Part shown: in pieces, positions 11,363-21,435 of the stretch
Layout: every line of letters begins with the position of its first letter
How positions within the stretch are numbered: position 1 is the first letter of the stretch
Source of the DNA: Schizochytrium sp. TIO01
Lineage: Eukaryota; Sar; Bigyra; Thraustochytrida; Thraustochytriidae
Assembly (NCBI GenBank): GCA_004764695.1
Contig: SMSO01000008.1
Coordinates: 471,001-535,000, forward strand
Length of the DNA: 64,000 nt
Direction: 5' to 3'
Position numbers and translations under genes: made by a program
Notes under the pieces: model-generated
Told to the model about the DNA's origin: nothing
Databases searched by the model: none
Seen by the model: only the letters and a program-made list of their open reading frames with translations

Positions 11363-12164
11363 GGCATTTACAGCCTCTTCAGATCACTGTAAAGACTTAG
11401 CATGTGAGGCAAGCAGCTAGCTCGTGCGCTTCCAGAACGGAGGCTGAAGTGATGTCGCTTCTCTTCTTGGCTCTCTAATTCTAATCAATGCCAACCTTAT
11501 TTTTGAATTTTGCGTCGCCTATGATGAAATTTTATTCTTCCAAAGTATAGAGAAGTGACTTGATCGTTTAATCTCGGCGTTTACTCTATTTGATCACTAT
11601 GTTCTTAGTTAGGGCTTTGCTTAGAGATTCACTTTAAATTATCGACGTCAATTACTCTCTGTGTATGCCTTTTCTTTAATGAACGCTCCTGAGAGTACGA
11701 CACGATTGATTTACTTTCTGAATATGGAGTTTAATCTTCTTTCAAACCTTCAGGAGAGTCATTATGAGCAGGCTCTGTAGTCGGTATTCGTGGATATGCA
11801 TGGAGTAAGGGGAAAATTGTTTTATTCTCCCAATGTACAATACCAAATTTTATTTTTTTGCTTCATAACTAACTCCTTAGAATGCCTTGTCCTAACGGAT
11901 CTAAGCCAAGGATTTGGGGAGCATGTGATGTGTATCACCTATCCTAACATAAATATCTCTTTTCGCCAACTTGCATTTACCTCTATTCACAAGTCGAACA
12001 CGGGTCCATCTGATTTCGCAAAAGCTCCACCATTATTCACACCTACTGTCACTTCTCCTTTCTATCGACTAATTCTCAAAGAGCCACCGCCGAGAAAGTG
12101 ACAGGTATTCGTTAGAATTGAGTAAAGCTAATCCTAAAACCCTAACCAGTATCAGAGCTACTTA
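11363..12164. other. Intergenic spacer
   Basis: AT-rich upstream DNA of the HEAT-repeat gene. An open frame at 11790-12101 (+) has no domain or coding-like composition, and nothing else is recognised. Confidence 0.4.
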
Positions 12165-12584
12165 TCACACACAAATACACACACCTAAAAAGAGAAAATA
12201 AGATAAATCAACTAGTAAAAATATGACACATAAAGTGCCAAGTATGCTGACAGGCAACCATGGAAGCATGTACTTGTCGTGACCTTTGCTAGCTACAACG
12301 GACAGTATTATGGGAACCCAGGGAATGGTTTCAATCGCTTCTTTTCTATGGTCGATACTCTTATATATGTAGCTATCTGAGACCTTAGTCATGGGGAACA
12401 ACCCTCTCTGTAAAGCGACTGAAGAAGAGCCCAAAGATCGCCGCAATATCCGCTCTCTAGCACGTTGACGAGGTAGAGCTTCCAGACGTGCGAATATTCT
12501 ACGTAGTATAGGTGGCCTGGTTGGGCTGCTGGTTAAATTCGTCGAATAGAATTGTGGAAGGAGGGACTGCTTTAGCGGAGGCAT
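12165..12584 (-). CDS. Small putative membrane protein, unrecognised
   Basis: A 139-aa ATG-started open frame. The N-terminal half is basic (RRIFARLEALPRQRARERIL...), followed by KEAIETIPWVPIILSVV and a strongly hydrophobic C-terminus (LPVSILGTLCVIFLLVDLSYFLFLGVCICV), giving one or two membrane segments. No family is recognised. It lies divergently from the LOG gene with about 310 bases between starts. It may be a real short protein or a chance frame; the basic-then-hydrophobic layout favours the former only slightly. Confidence 0.4.
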   Translation of the reverse strand: MPPLKQSLLPQFYSTNLTSSPTRPPILRRIFARLEALPRQRARERILRRSLGSSSVALQRGLFPMTKVSDSYIYKSIDHRKEAIETIPWVPIILSVVASKGHDKYMLPWLPVSILGTLCVIFLLVDLSYFLFLGVCICV

Positions 12585-12898
12585 CGCTTCAGGAGTGTTC
12601 CAAAGCCACCACCGTCAGCCTTCTCGATTGCTTCTACTACTGCTGAGTGTGCTGCCCAATCGTGAAGTGGGAGACAATTGTAAGGGAAGCATTTAAAAAA
12701 CAGTTTTACTTTGAGCCTGAGCAGTCCTCAAACACTAGGTTGCCACAGCCAAGCTAGACGTAGATACTCAAACCTTTCAAAGCATTCTGCAGAACTTTGG
12801 AGAATATTTGCAACGCAATTCACCTTGAACAAAGTTCAGATAAGAACTTGAAGCCCTTTGTTTGTAGTACTAAGAGGGCCTGATCTGTGAAATTAACC

Positions 12899-13642
12899 AT
12901 GCCTAAACTTGCTATTGTAGCTGTTGTTGCGGCACTCGCCGGTGTCGCGATTGGACTGCGCATCTCAGTGAAACGCGACCAGAAGCGCTCTCAGCAACAG
13001 GATGATGAACAAGCTCGCGCAATTGCCGCTGCTCGACGGAACCTCCGTGATCGTCGTGGAGTATGCGTATTCCTGGGCTCCAAACCTGGGCGACGTGAGG
13101 AGTACGTGATCGCGGCTCGCCAGCTTGGCCAGGAGATTGCTCGGCGTGGGTTTAGCCTTGTGTATGGCGGCGGAGACGTTGGCCTGATGGGTGAGCTGGC
13201 GCGCTCTGTACACGAGAATGGTGGTACAGTTGTCGGCGTCATTCCGCGAGCCCTGGCGCCGCGTGAACTTTCCGGTGTCGGCGTGCAGATTGATAACACT
13301 ATCTTGACCAACACTATGCATGAGCGTAAACAGCTCATGGCAAGCTTTGCTGATGCATTCATTGCCCTTCCCGGTGGTTTTGGTACTATGGAGGAGGTTG
13401 TGGAGGCCATTACTTGGACTCAACTAGGTATCCACGATAAGCCTATGGGCTTACTTAACACAGCAGACTTCTACGGGCCAATGTACGAGTTCTTCAAGCA
13501 GGCCAGTACTGAAGGGTTCATTAATGCTTCTAGCCTAGACATTGTTATCGTTGAGTCAGACCCAGCAAAGATGCTAGAGAAAGTTATGTCTCACCGCCCG
13601 CCCCCGGGACTCGCTACCAACTGGAGCCCGCATTCTATCTGA
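12899..13642 (+). CDS. LOG-family cytokinin riboside 5'-monophosphate phosphoribohydrolase-like, membrane-anchored
   Basis: A 247-aa product from the ATG in AACCATGCC; an earlier in-frame GTG was ignored because this is a eukaryote. Residues about 54-230 match the LOG (lysine-decarboxylase-like Rossmann) family: VCVFLGSKPG, VYGGGDVGLMG, MHERK (140-144) and the nucleotide-binding PGGFGTMEE (158-166), then TWTQLGIHDKP. LOG enzymes cleave cytokinin nucleotides to free bases or act as general nucleotide 5'-monophosphate phosphoribohydrolases. Unlike typical cytosolic LOGs, an N-terminal hydrophobic helix (residues about 4-22) followed by a basic/Gln-rich linker suggests attachment to a membrane. 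All key motif residues appear intact. Confidence 0.9.
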   Translation: MPKLAIVAVVAALAGVAIGLRISVKRDQKRSQQQDDEQARAIAAARRNLRDRRGVCVFLGSKPGRREEYVIAARQLGQEIARRGFSLVYGGGDVGLMGELARSVHENGGTVVGVIPRALAPRELSGVGVQIDNTILTNTMHERKQLMASFADAFIALPGGFGTMEEVVEAITWTQLGIHDKPMGLLNTADFYGPMYEFFKQASTEGFINASSLDIVIVESDPAKMLEKVMSHRPPPGLATNWSPHSI

Positions 13643-15096
13643 AATTTTCCTTCCATGCCTGCGTGTACTCATCCTAAATTGTTTGCTCGCAATATTCATG
13701 CCAACAATAAAACCAGCTCTGTCAGCTTAACTTCAATCGTACAGAGCATACATTCCCAACATGGGGGGGCACAAGAATATAATGGAACGGGTACATAGCT
13801 CGCTGCTTGATGTGGGTAGCATAGATGAATAATTTTGTTAGACAGGCTCTGATATAGATAAATTTCCCCCTCCTTTCCTCTGCAAATGGAAAAGATGAGC
13901 ACTTCTTCTTCTTTATCTGCAATGACCTGTGCATTTTTATTCAAGTGAAAGTATTGCTTCGTTACCTTTTTTGTTTACTATTTTTCTTTTTTCTTAAAAA
14001 AAAAATGGAAATGTGAAATTCTAAAACATCTTCATTTGGTCAAACCTTATAATATGCACCCCTTCAAACTCAACAATTTTGACTTTTGCTGGTAATTTAT
14101 CGAATAATTTGTCTTTTCTAAATAGAACTTTCGGTTGCTGCAGTTCATCATTAGAAGACTGAAGATCAAAAAATTTGTTTACTGTAAAAAGCATTGGTTG
14201 AAAAGTTATGATGTGGTAATATGCGCATGCTTGCTAAGTGAAAAACAAGTTTGCACATACTTTAAAAGGGTATAATGCGTGTGATTGATGCAAAGTTGAG
14301 AAGAGAAATACAAAGGGAACAAAGAAATTTTGCGATGCAAAATCGCACGTCGATGAACCAAGCAGCCCCATCGAATCACACATCATCCGCAGATTAAACG
14401 TTTCAGCGTATAAAAGCAAGTTACTCAGCAGAAATAGATGAGACAACACTACTCGTAACTAGTCCGAAGCATCACTTGACCTCGTGATAGGTCACCATTA
14501 AGTTGCACTGGCAGTGTGTAGGCTCACGTGCACTTTATTTATTCTTTAAAAAATAAAGAAGGGAAAATAATACGTAATGAATGATTGGGTACACCGCAAG
14601 CACATGATTTTGCTGAAACGTTGGTCCAACTCGTCGCTCATTGTTGGTTTAGATTGAAATAATATGTATAGACTATTTATTGGCCGCCCCGGCCTTGTTC
14701 GACCGACGAAAGAAGTATTCAGCACTTTGGATTGCTTTTTTCACCTGTCATTCACCTACCTAACATTTGAAAGGTATGTGTGCAACAGTAATCTCACGTC
14801 GGAACCCCGGTTTCCAGGCCGTCAGAGTTCTCACGTGCACGCCAAATCCACTCACTCCCCTGCGCACAGATCAGTGGTCAAACGCAGCGGTGCAGTCCAA
14901 AATAATAATTCATTCATTCACCAATTCAACTCGACAACGATAGCATGAAATGAAACGCTGCAATTATGTAGATCATCCTTCAATACAGCCAGGAGTTTCC
15001 TTGCGGCGTAATGAATGAAACCTACATCTGATGAAGTATAAAATGAATCACTGCGAAGCATCGCGGATTCAACAGGATAAAAACAAATAATACTCT
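13643..15096. other. Intergenic spacer
   Basis: AT-rich, with poly-A/T runs (about 13990-14005) and no supported gene. Short open frames on both strands have no recognisable content. Confidence 0.5.
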
Positions 15097-15540
15097 CTAC
15101 ACCATAGATTGGCTGGGCTTTCCGGAAAGTTTGTCTGCCACAGTGGAAATAACTGGCATATTAAGCACAGGACCCACGACAGGGAGGCTTCTAAGGAAGG
15201 CGAGGACTAGCGGAAAGAAGGATCCAAAAAGGTTCACGAAGCCGAAGAGCTCCACTAGCATACCGACAACGGGGTAACCCGCCATCACAATGTAAATACC
15301 ACCGAAGAAGGTAACGAGTCCCCTCCAGCGCTTCTGCCATCGGTCGCGTACCCTGTCTCCATAGAGTCCAAAGAACTCTGCCGTTCGACGCGGAGTACTG
15401 AGCAGTGTGAACCCAACGAGGAAGAGGATGTTGCCCATGGCAAGGAGCTTGCGGTCGAAGAGCAGTAGCATACCCAGGAGCAAGAAGAAGACGCCCAAGC
15501 CTAGGAGGCCTAGGCCAATCTTTCGAAGGTCACTAAGCAT
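15097..15540 (-). CDS. GOT1: Golgi transport protein GOT1 (Got1/Sft2-like)
   Basis: A 147-aa intronless protein with four hydrophobic segments (about 7-24, 33-49, 73-95 and 98-122) in the order typical of GOT1. The N-terminal KIGLGLLGLGVFFLLLG, the central FDRKLLAMGNILFLVG, and PRRTAEFFG are all characteristic of the family. GOT1 is a small tetraspanning membrane protein of the early Golgi/ER that supports ER-Golgi vesicle traffic and SNARE-dependent fusion. Length is normal (yeast and animal members are about 140 aa). The start ATG begins with a short polar stretch (MLSDLRK). Confidence 0.92.
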   Translation of the reverse strand: MLSDLRKIGLGLLGLGVFFLLLGMLLLFDRKLLAMGNILFLVGFTLLSTPRRTAEFFGLYGDRVRDRWQKRWRGLVTFFGGIYIVMAGYPVVGMLVELFGFVNLFGSFFPLVLAFLRSLPVVGPVLNMPVISTVADKLSGKPSQSMV

Positions 15541-18120
15541 CGCGGAGAGGCGCAGGCGCAGAGACCGCGAGCGCTAGCGTCGGCAACCGCCACGTCAACA
15601 ATTCGGTTCTGTATGTATGTATGTATTACTGCTTTCATTTACTCACTTCGCTATCTGCTAAAGTGAGCGTTTAACTTCGCTATTCTTCCCTATTCTTCAC
15701 TGTGGCCCTCCGAATACCTATTCAACGAGGCCATCACAAATGTAGTTTATACCATTGTACACTATAGGATTTAGAAGTTTAAGTCAATTATGGCATTGTA
15801 CCAAAGATTCATGCCATTCCACTATACACAATAGACAATTACTATACACTATATCCCACCTTACTTGGAAAACAAAGCGCACACCACAGGTTTAAATGAA
15901 CGTTATTTCCTCACGATAAGCTGAGAAGGGGTTTACCAATAACATCCACCGCAAAATAGAACATTCACACACTAAGGTGGCTAGCTTAGGCGAAACAGTA
16001 GGCTCCTGAGGAACCTCCTATAGAAGTGGGCTCTAATCATATCATAAAAGCATAGTAGTATGCGTTATGGAAAGATGATCTGGAGAGTTGACGAAAAGAA
16101 GAGGTTCCAGATGTTCAGAGAACTCGGAGGTAGTATCATGAATTAAGCGCAGTCAGAAGAGGGAGGAATGCAGAGAGTGGTGAGGAAATAAGATCCTGAG
16201 GAGTGCTTGATGCAATACAGATATAGTTTCATCATGAAGACTTAAAGCTGCACTCGAATAACATTGAATGACGTGTTCAAGAGTGGCTTTATTTATCTAT
16301 GACACTAGAACCAGTTACAACATCACCCATTCCTAATACTGGTTTTACTGCAACGTGTATGCAAGTAACAAAAGTGGGACGGAGCAGTATGCTTTGAAAC
16401 AATATCTATATCTATATATATATGCATACATTATCTATGACACGACCGACAGATTCATGCTGGAGACTTTGATACAAACTTATGTTTCTTTCTGACGTGG
16501 CAGAGCCAGGAACAGGTTCGCAAGGCCTGGATGATCTGTAATGTTCAGTAGCGAGCGGCGAAATGGTTTTACTGGAGATGTTTTATAGTTTAATTACACA
16601 GGTCAGATCCCGGGAAGCTCAATTACCTTACGCATTCCTAGTCTTCACCTTTAAGGGTCTCCATAGGAGAAACAAGATTTAGCTACCTGCATAGGCTTTG
16701 CTGAAAATAATGCAACCTAAGCATCGTGTGTGCTGATGGTTAGTTCCCCATTGTACCGGCAGAGCAATAGCGTGACTTGTATCTTGTATACCTCCCTACC
16801 AATAGCGCGATGCTGTCTCATCAGTTTGAAGCCACATGCAATCAGTACTGACCAAATTCTACACATTTTTCCACAAAACATACTATCTGTCCTATTGCAC
16901 CTACACAATTTGCCACAAAGCGTACTATCTATCCTGTTGCACTTGCTGGCCTTTTTCTGGTCTCACCACTTCTATTCGTTATTCCCTCCCTAAAGATTGC
17001 CTCCATAGGGCCGTGCCTGTCTACCTACGAGCCACACACAGCCCGGGGTATTGTTTTCAGACGCCCTCTCGTGCAATCAATTATCTCGTGCAGGTCTAAC
17101 GAGTCCTTTACGAACTTCGCTTCGCTCGTTTCTTGGTCCTGGACCCCAATATTTTGCGCTGGTACATTTGGGTCTCGTTTGACCTCTCGACCGGTTCAAC
17201 GGGGTGTGTACTGCGCTCTGCCTCGGATACTATCGTGATAGAATCAATCAGTTCCTGGCTCCTCAAGCCGTGTCATGTCCGATGAGTTCGTTCGGAAGGG
17301 ACCTCTGCGGATCAATTTGGCTTTCCCCGCTTTGGGTTTCCGCTGCCAGGAGGTAAGTAACTCTGCTCATCGAAGTTGTGGATGTGGCAAATGAATCAAA
17401 CGAAGCCACGAAGAAATAAGTACGTGAAGAATCAACCATCGCGTGAAGTCAATTCTTTTTCCCAGCATCTTTAAAACTAAAAAAAGATTCGCCTTTTTTT
17501 TATTTATTGAAGTTTTCCCACCGCAGTTTATTTATTTTTAATTTTAAAATAAACAAAGCTATTACAAAACTTACTACTATCTCTCAAAAAACTTGAATTA
17601 AAATCCATTAAACCTCAGAAATAGAATACAGAAACGCAACTAACTACCCAGGCACCTAGCATCTGCTAACTGGCTGCTACCTGTCGCTCCTTTCCTGTCG
17701 CATCGAGTCAGTCAGTCATCTTGGCAATCTTCAAGTGCATGTATAGTGCCTATGAGTAATGCGGTTGGCGCCGCAGCCGCATATTTTTTTCCTTTATACT
17801 CTTATATTCTTCAGTTGATCATTATTCCATTCTACCAACTGAGAAAATATATATATATATTCGAGATCCCATGTGATTTGCTGAAAAGGCGGCTTTGGTG
17901 CATAAGATCGTGGATTCTGATGTTCGCATGGGCTCTCCGTCGGCAGCTGCGAGTTCATACGTGCTGTCGCCAAGTCATTTGCTATCTATCCTTTTTCTGA
18001 TGTAAGCTCTCGTTTGGAGGTCTGCATTTACAGAGCTTTTGCGCCATTGTGTTTGCGCGATATCGAGAAAAGAAAATGGCGGCCATGTTTTTACTTATTT
18101 CCTTTGGTGCGTGTGTAATT
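15541..18120. other. Long intergenic spacer with one exon-like segment
   Basis: No full gene seen. At 16845-16940 an approximately 50-bp segment (ccacaaaacatactatctg / ccacaaagcgtactatcta) is imperfectly tandem-duplicated. At 17275-17352 a 26-codon ATG-started, GC-richer stretch ends exactly at a consensus donor (GAG then GTAAGTAA) and looks like a first exon, but no matching second exon could be found. Confidence 0.45.
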
Positions 18121-18175
18121 AATTAATCAATTTATTTATTTATTTATCTATTTATTTATCTATTTATTTATGCGC
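18121..18175. repeat. (TTTA/TCTA)n microsatellite
   Basis: Interrupted tetranucleotide array of TTTA with TCTA variants, followed by a 14-bp direct repeat (GATAAGGGCCCTGT twice, near 18198-18227). Confidence 0.9.
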
Positions 18176-18330
18176 GAAGCGAAGTCTGAGGCAGCCATGA
18201 TAAGGGCCCTGTGATAAGGGCCCTGTGGACGACCTCAATAGCGCTTAGTGCCGCTCTCAACGCGCCGCAGCGAAGAAGCGCCTCGAGTCTTCAAGCTTTT
18301 GCATGCGAAATGGCGGCGCTCACGTTTTCC

Positions 18331-18334
18331 TTTT

Positions 18335-18409
<75 letters not shown>

Positions 18410-18411
18410 CT
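18331..18411. repeat. (TTTC)n microsatellite
   Basis: About 20 uninterrupted TTTC units. It creates long open frames on both strands that are not genes. Confidence 0.95.
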
Positions 18412-18458
18412 TTTACCTCATTTTACAATCGCGCTATCTCTATCTCCGTCTCCCCTCT

Positions 18459-18594
18459 TCTTTTCTTTTCTTTTCTTTCCTTTTCTTTTCTTTTCTTTTC
18501 TTTTCTTTCCTTTCCTTTCCTTTCCTTTCCTTTCCTTTCCTTTCCTTTCCTTTCCTTTCCTTTTCTCTTCTTTTCTTTTCTTTTCTTTTCTTTT
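18459..18594. repeat. (TTTTC/TTTCC)n pentanucleotide array
   Basis: A pyrimidine-only tract of pentamers alternating TTTTC and TTTCC blocks. With the TTTC array it forms nearly 270 bases of polypyrimidine on the plus strand, which could adopt triplex (H-DNA) structure. Confidence 0.9.
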
Positions 18595-18990
18595 ATTGGC
18601 ATTATTCTTTTCCATTTTTTTCTTTCTCGCATTTACTTTTTGCGCTTTCCTGCAATCAACATCCTCAACAATATCCCGCGATCAACCATCGCCGCATCGG
18701 CATATGTGCTCCTGCGTTGAAGCTTTCGCTGCGCTTTTCGCACTCCTCCGCCCGTGATAAGCATCGCCATCATTATCCCGTCCACCCGCAACCGACCTTC
18801 GACCGGATCGACGAGGGAATGAAAGGAAAAGAAAGCACTCGCAAGAAATGCAGACATAAATACATAAATACATACAAACATACAAACATACATAGACACC
18901 ACTGTTAACTTTCTTTCAAGAAACCAGAGCAAAAGCTATTGCAAAAGCTATTTCAATCTTCTGTGCAATTTGAAGAACAAACTTGAACTT

Positions 18991-19030
18991 CAACAACAGC
19001 AACAGCAGCAGCAACAGCAGCAACAGCAGC

Positions 19031-19100
<70 letters not shown>

Positions 19101-19112
19101 GCAACAACAACA
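18991..19112. repeat. (CAA/CAG)n triplet repeat
   Basis: About 40 CAA/CAG triplets. On the plus strand an open frame (18970-19215) would read as poly-Gln then Lys-rich; the minus frames read poly-Leu/Val/Cys. With nothing domain-like around it, it is treated as a repeat upstream of the formylglutathione hydrolase gene. Confidence 0.85.
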
Positions 19113-19870
19113 ACAGAAATCAAAGAAAATAAAGAAAACAAAGAAATCAAAGAAAGTAAAGAAACCACAAAAAGATGAAGGACTCCAGGCGCACACCCTG
19201 GAGTTGACAGGATAGTGGAAAGGGTGCGCGGCGTCGAGAGCAGAATCGAGACCAATTCCACTCCCAGAGCAGCAGCAAATCCAGAACAAGATTCGTGGAC
19301 GACTCAACCCGCACTCAGGTACGTGCTCGTGGCGGCGGATGCCAGCACCACGCGTGCCCCGCGCTGCACCCCTCGCGGCGGCGGCGGCAGCGGCGGCGCG
19401 CGACAGGACCCGCGAAGGAAAGGAAGAAGCGGCGGCTTTTCTGCGGTCGAAAAAGCAGAGGATAATAGGGAATTAAATAGACAGCGAAGACAAAGAAGAA
19501 CACATGTAAATGTAATGCAAAGCGAAGCGTAGAAGAAGAGCAGCAAAGATGGCGAAGGCAAAGCTCGAACGTGACCGGGGACTGGAGCTGCGGGTCGGAG
19601 CGTTGTGGAGCGTGGAGCAGGCAGCTGCGGAGAGCGTGGCGTTGAAAGAAAGCCCTTGCGGGTGTTTTGTGAACAGCGAGAAACTGACGATCGGGTTGTG
19701 GTATCTTTTTTTCGTGTGATTTCCCCCTCATTCTGGACGAACATCATATTCGTGTTGGAATCGCAACTGCCTACGCTGGTGCTCGTGCGTGGCTTGGTTG
19801 CTGACGTAAACTTGATCTTGACGGGGTTCGTATTTTGGTTGGTGGATTGCGATTGAACGACCGTGTTAAA

Positions 19871-20734
19871 ATGAGCTCAGAAAACAAGATGGCTCTCAAG
19901 CTTGTGAAGCAGAACAAGGCCTTTGGCGGATGGGTGAAGCAGTTTGCCCACACCTCCTCCGTCCTCGGTGACTTGGAGATGAAGTTCTCCGTCTTTCTCC
20001 CTCCCCAGAGTGAGAACGCCAAGGTCCCCGTAGTGTACTACCTCAGCGGTCTCACCTGCAATGATGAGAACTTCACCACCAAGGCTGGCGCCCAGCGCGT
20101 TGCCTCCGAGCTTGGCTTCGCCATTGTCGCCCCGGACACCTCCCCCCGCGGTGCTAACATCGAGGGTGAGGATGAGAGCTACGACTTCGGCTCTGGCGCT
20201 GGCTTCTACGTCGATGCCACCACCGACAAGTGGCAGAAGAACTACAACATGTACTCTTACGTCACCAAGGAGCTTCCCTCCCTCATTGCCTCTGAGCTCC
20301 CCGTCGATGACGCTCGCAAGGCCGTCTCTGGCCACTCCATGGGTGGCCACGGTGCTCTCGTCACTGCCCTTAAGAACCCGGGTATGTTCAAGTGCGCCAC
20401 CGCCTTTGCCCCCATCGCCAACCCGATGAAGTGCCAGTGGGGCGAGAAGGCCTTCACCGGCTACCTTGGTGAGGACAAGTCCACCTGGGCTCAGTACGAT
20501 GCCACCGAGCTTGTCCAGTCATACGATGGCCCCAAGCTCCCCGTCCTTGCCGACCAGGGTCTTGATGACCAGTTCTACCCGGCCCAGCTTCTCTCTGAGA
20601 ACTTCGTGGAGGCCTCCAAGTCCAACTCCAACGTTGATGTTGAGTTCCGCTTCCAGGAGGGCTACGACCACTCCTACTACACCATTGCCACCTTCATCGA
20701 GGACCACCTTCGTTTCATTGCCAAGCACATCTAA
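19871..20734 (+). CDS. S-formylglutathione hydrolase (esterase D type)
   Basis: A 287-aa intronless alpha/beta-hydrolase. The nucleophile elbow [10 protein letters not shown] is present, with the Asp in [11 protein letters not shown] and the His in GYDHSYYT completing the triad. Other family hallmarks are [13 protein letters not shown] and [13 protein letters not shown] with [13 protein letters not shown]. The enzyme hydrolyses S-formylglutathione to glutathione and formate, the second step of glutathione-dependent formaldehyde detoxification, normally in the cytosol. The start is the ATG in GTTAAAATGAGC; an upstream TTG frame extension was rejected. Length is typical of the family. Codons are strongly C-ending like the Rieske oxygenase, which suggests high expression. 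Confidence 0.95.
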   Translation: MSSENKMALKLVKQNKAFGGWVKQFAHTSSVLGDLEMKFSVFLPPQSENAKVPVVYYLSGLTCNDENFTTKAGAQRVASELGFAIVAPDTSPRGANIEGEDESYDFGSGAGFYVDATTDKWQKNYNMYSYVTKELPSLIASELPVDDARKAVSGHSMGGHGALVTALKNPGMFKCATAFAPIANPMKCQWGEKAFTGYLGEDKSTWAQYDATELVQSYDGPKLPVLADQGLDDQFYPAQLLSENFVEASKSNSNVDVEFRFQEGYDHSYYTIATFIEDHLRFIAKHI

Positions 20735-21435
20735 AACTATCTACAAAATGTTTCATTCTACATACATACATTATGTTGTAACCCAATTGCACGCTCTCAA
20801 GGAAAGAAATCAAGTTCTTCAACTAATTTCACACGCCACCCTTTCCTCTTGCCTTTTGGTGGTCTCTAGATGTGCAGCAGTTCCTTGTATCGAACATGCT
20901 GCACTGCTAGGCTGTTTATGTGGGGGTTTACTTGAGTACTAGATATCCATTCCACCCTTTTTCTTAGGACTACTCTCAGTTCTGTTGATGGCACAGAGAT
21001 TGTCCAAGTAAAACTCCAATCGCTACATATTCAATAAAAAAGTCTTTCCCATTTTCTTTTTTCTCTTTTTCTTTAAAGGAAAGAAGTATTAGAAGAATAT
21101 GTACAAAGTCTTCGCTAAACTCAATTCCCGCGTAAACAATCAAAGAACCTAAATTCCTAATTTAAAGCTAGTTTCTAACAGTTTGACAGAATTCATGCAA
21201 CTAAGGTTCTTTAGAGTAATGAAACATATTCTAGTTTATTTCAAAGCATTTAAACTGCAAAACATTTCTCCTCACGCGAGAGCCAAGGCGCATAGTGATA
21301 TAGACCCAGAAATACGGTTTCCCGTGCTCAGATAGACTGGAAGAAAAAAGTATCGAGGCATACATAGGTTGGCAAATCAACAAAAATAACAAATTCTAAA
21401 CTATTCAACACGCCTTAGTCTTCGGGAAGTATTGC
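20735..21435. other. Spacer between convergent genes
   Basis: AT-rich 3' flanks of the formylglutathione hydrolase (+) and the CNB protein (-). No further feature seen. Confidence 0.5.

Noticed and set aside
12120-12150. Telomere-like CCCTAA units
   Set aside because: Only one or two imperfect units; not an array.
18211-19215. Long open frames across the TTTC, TTTTC and CAA arrays (poly-Ser/Phe, Lys/Glu, Gln, Leu, Cys)
   Set aside because: They exist only because the repeats contain no stops in any frame; no flanking coding signal or domain.
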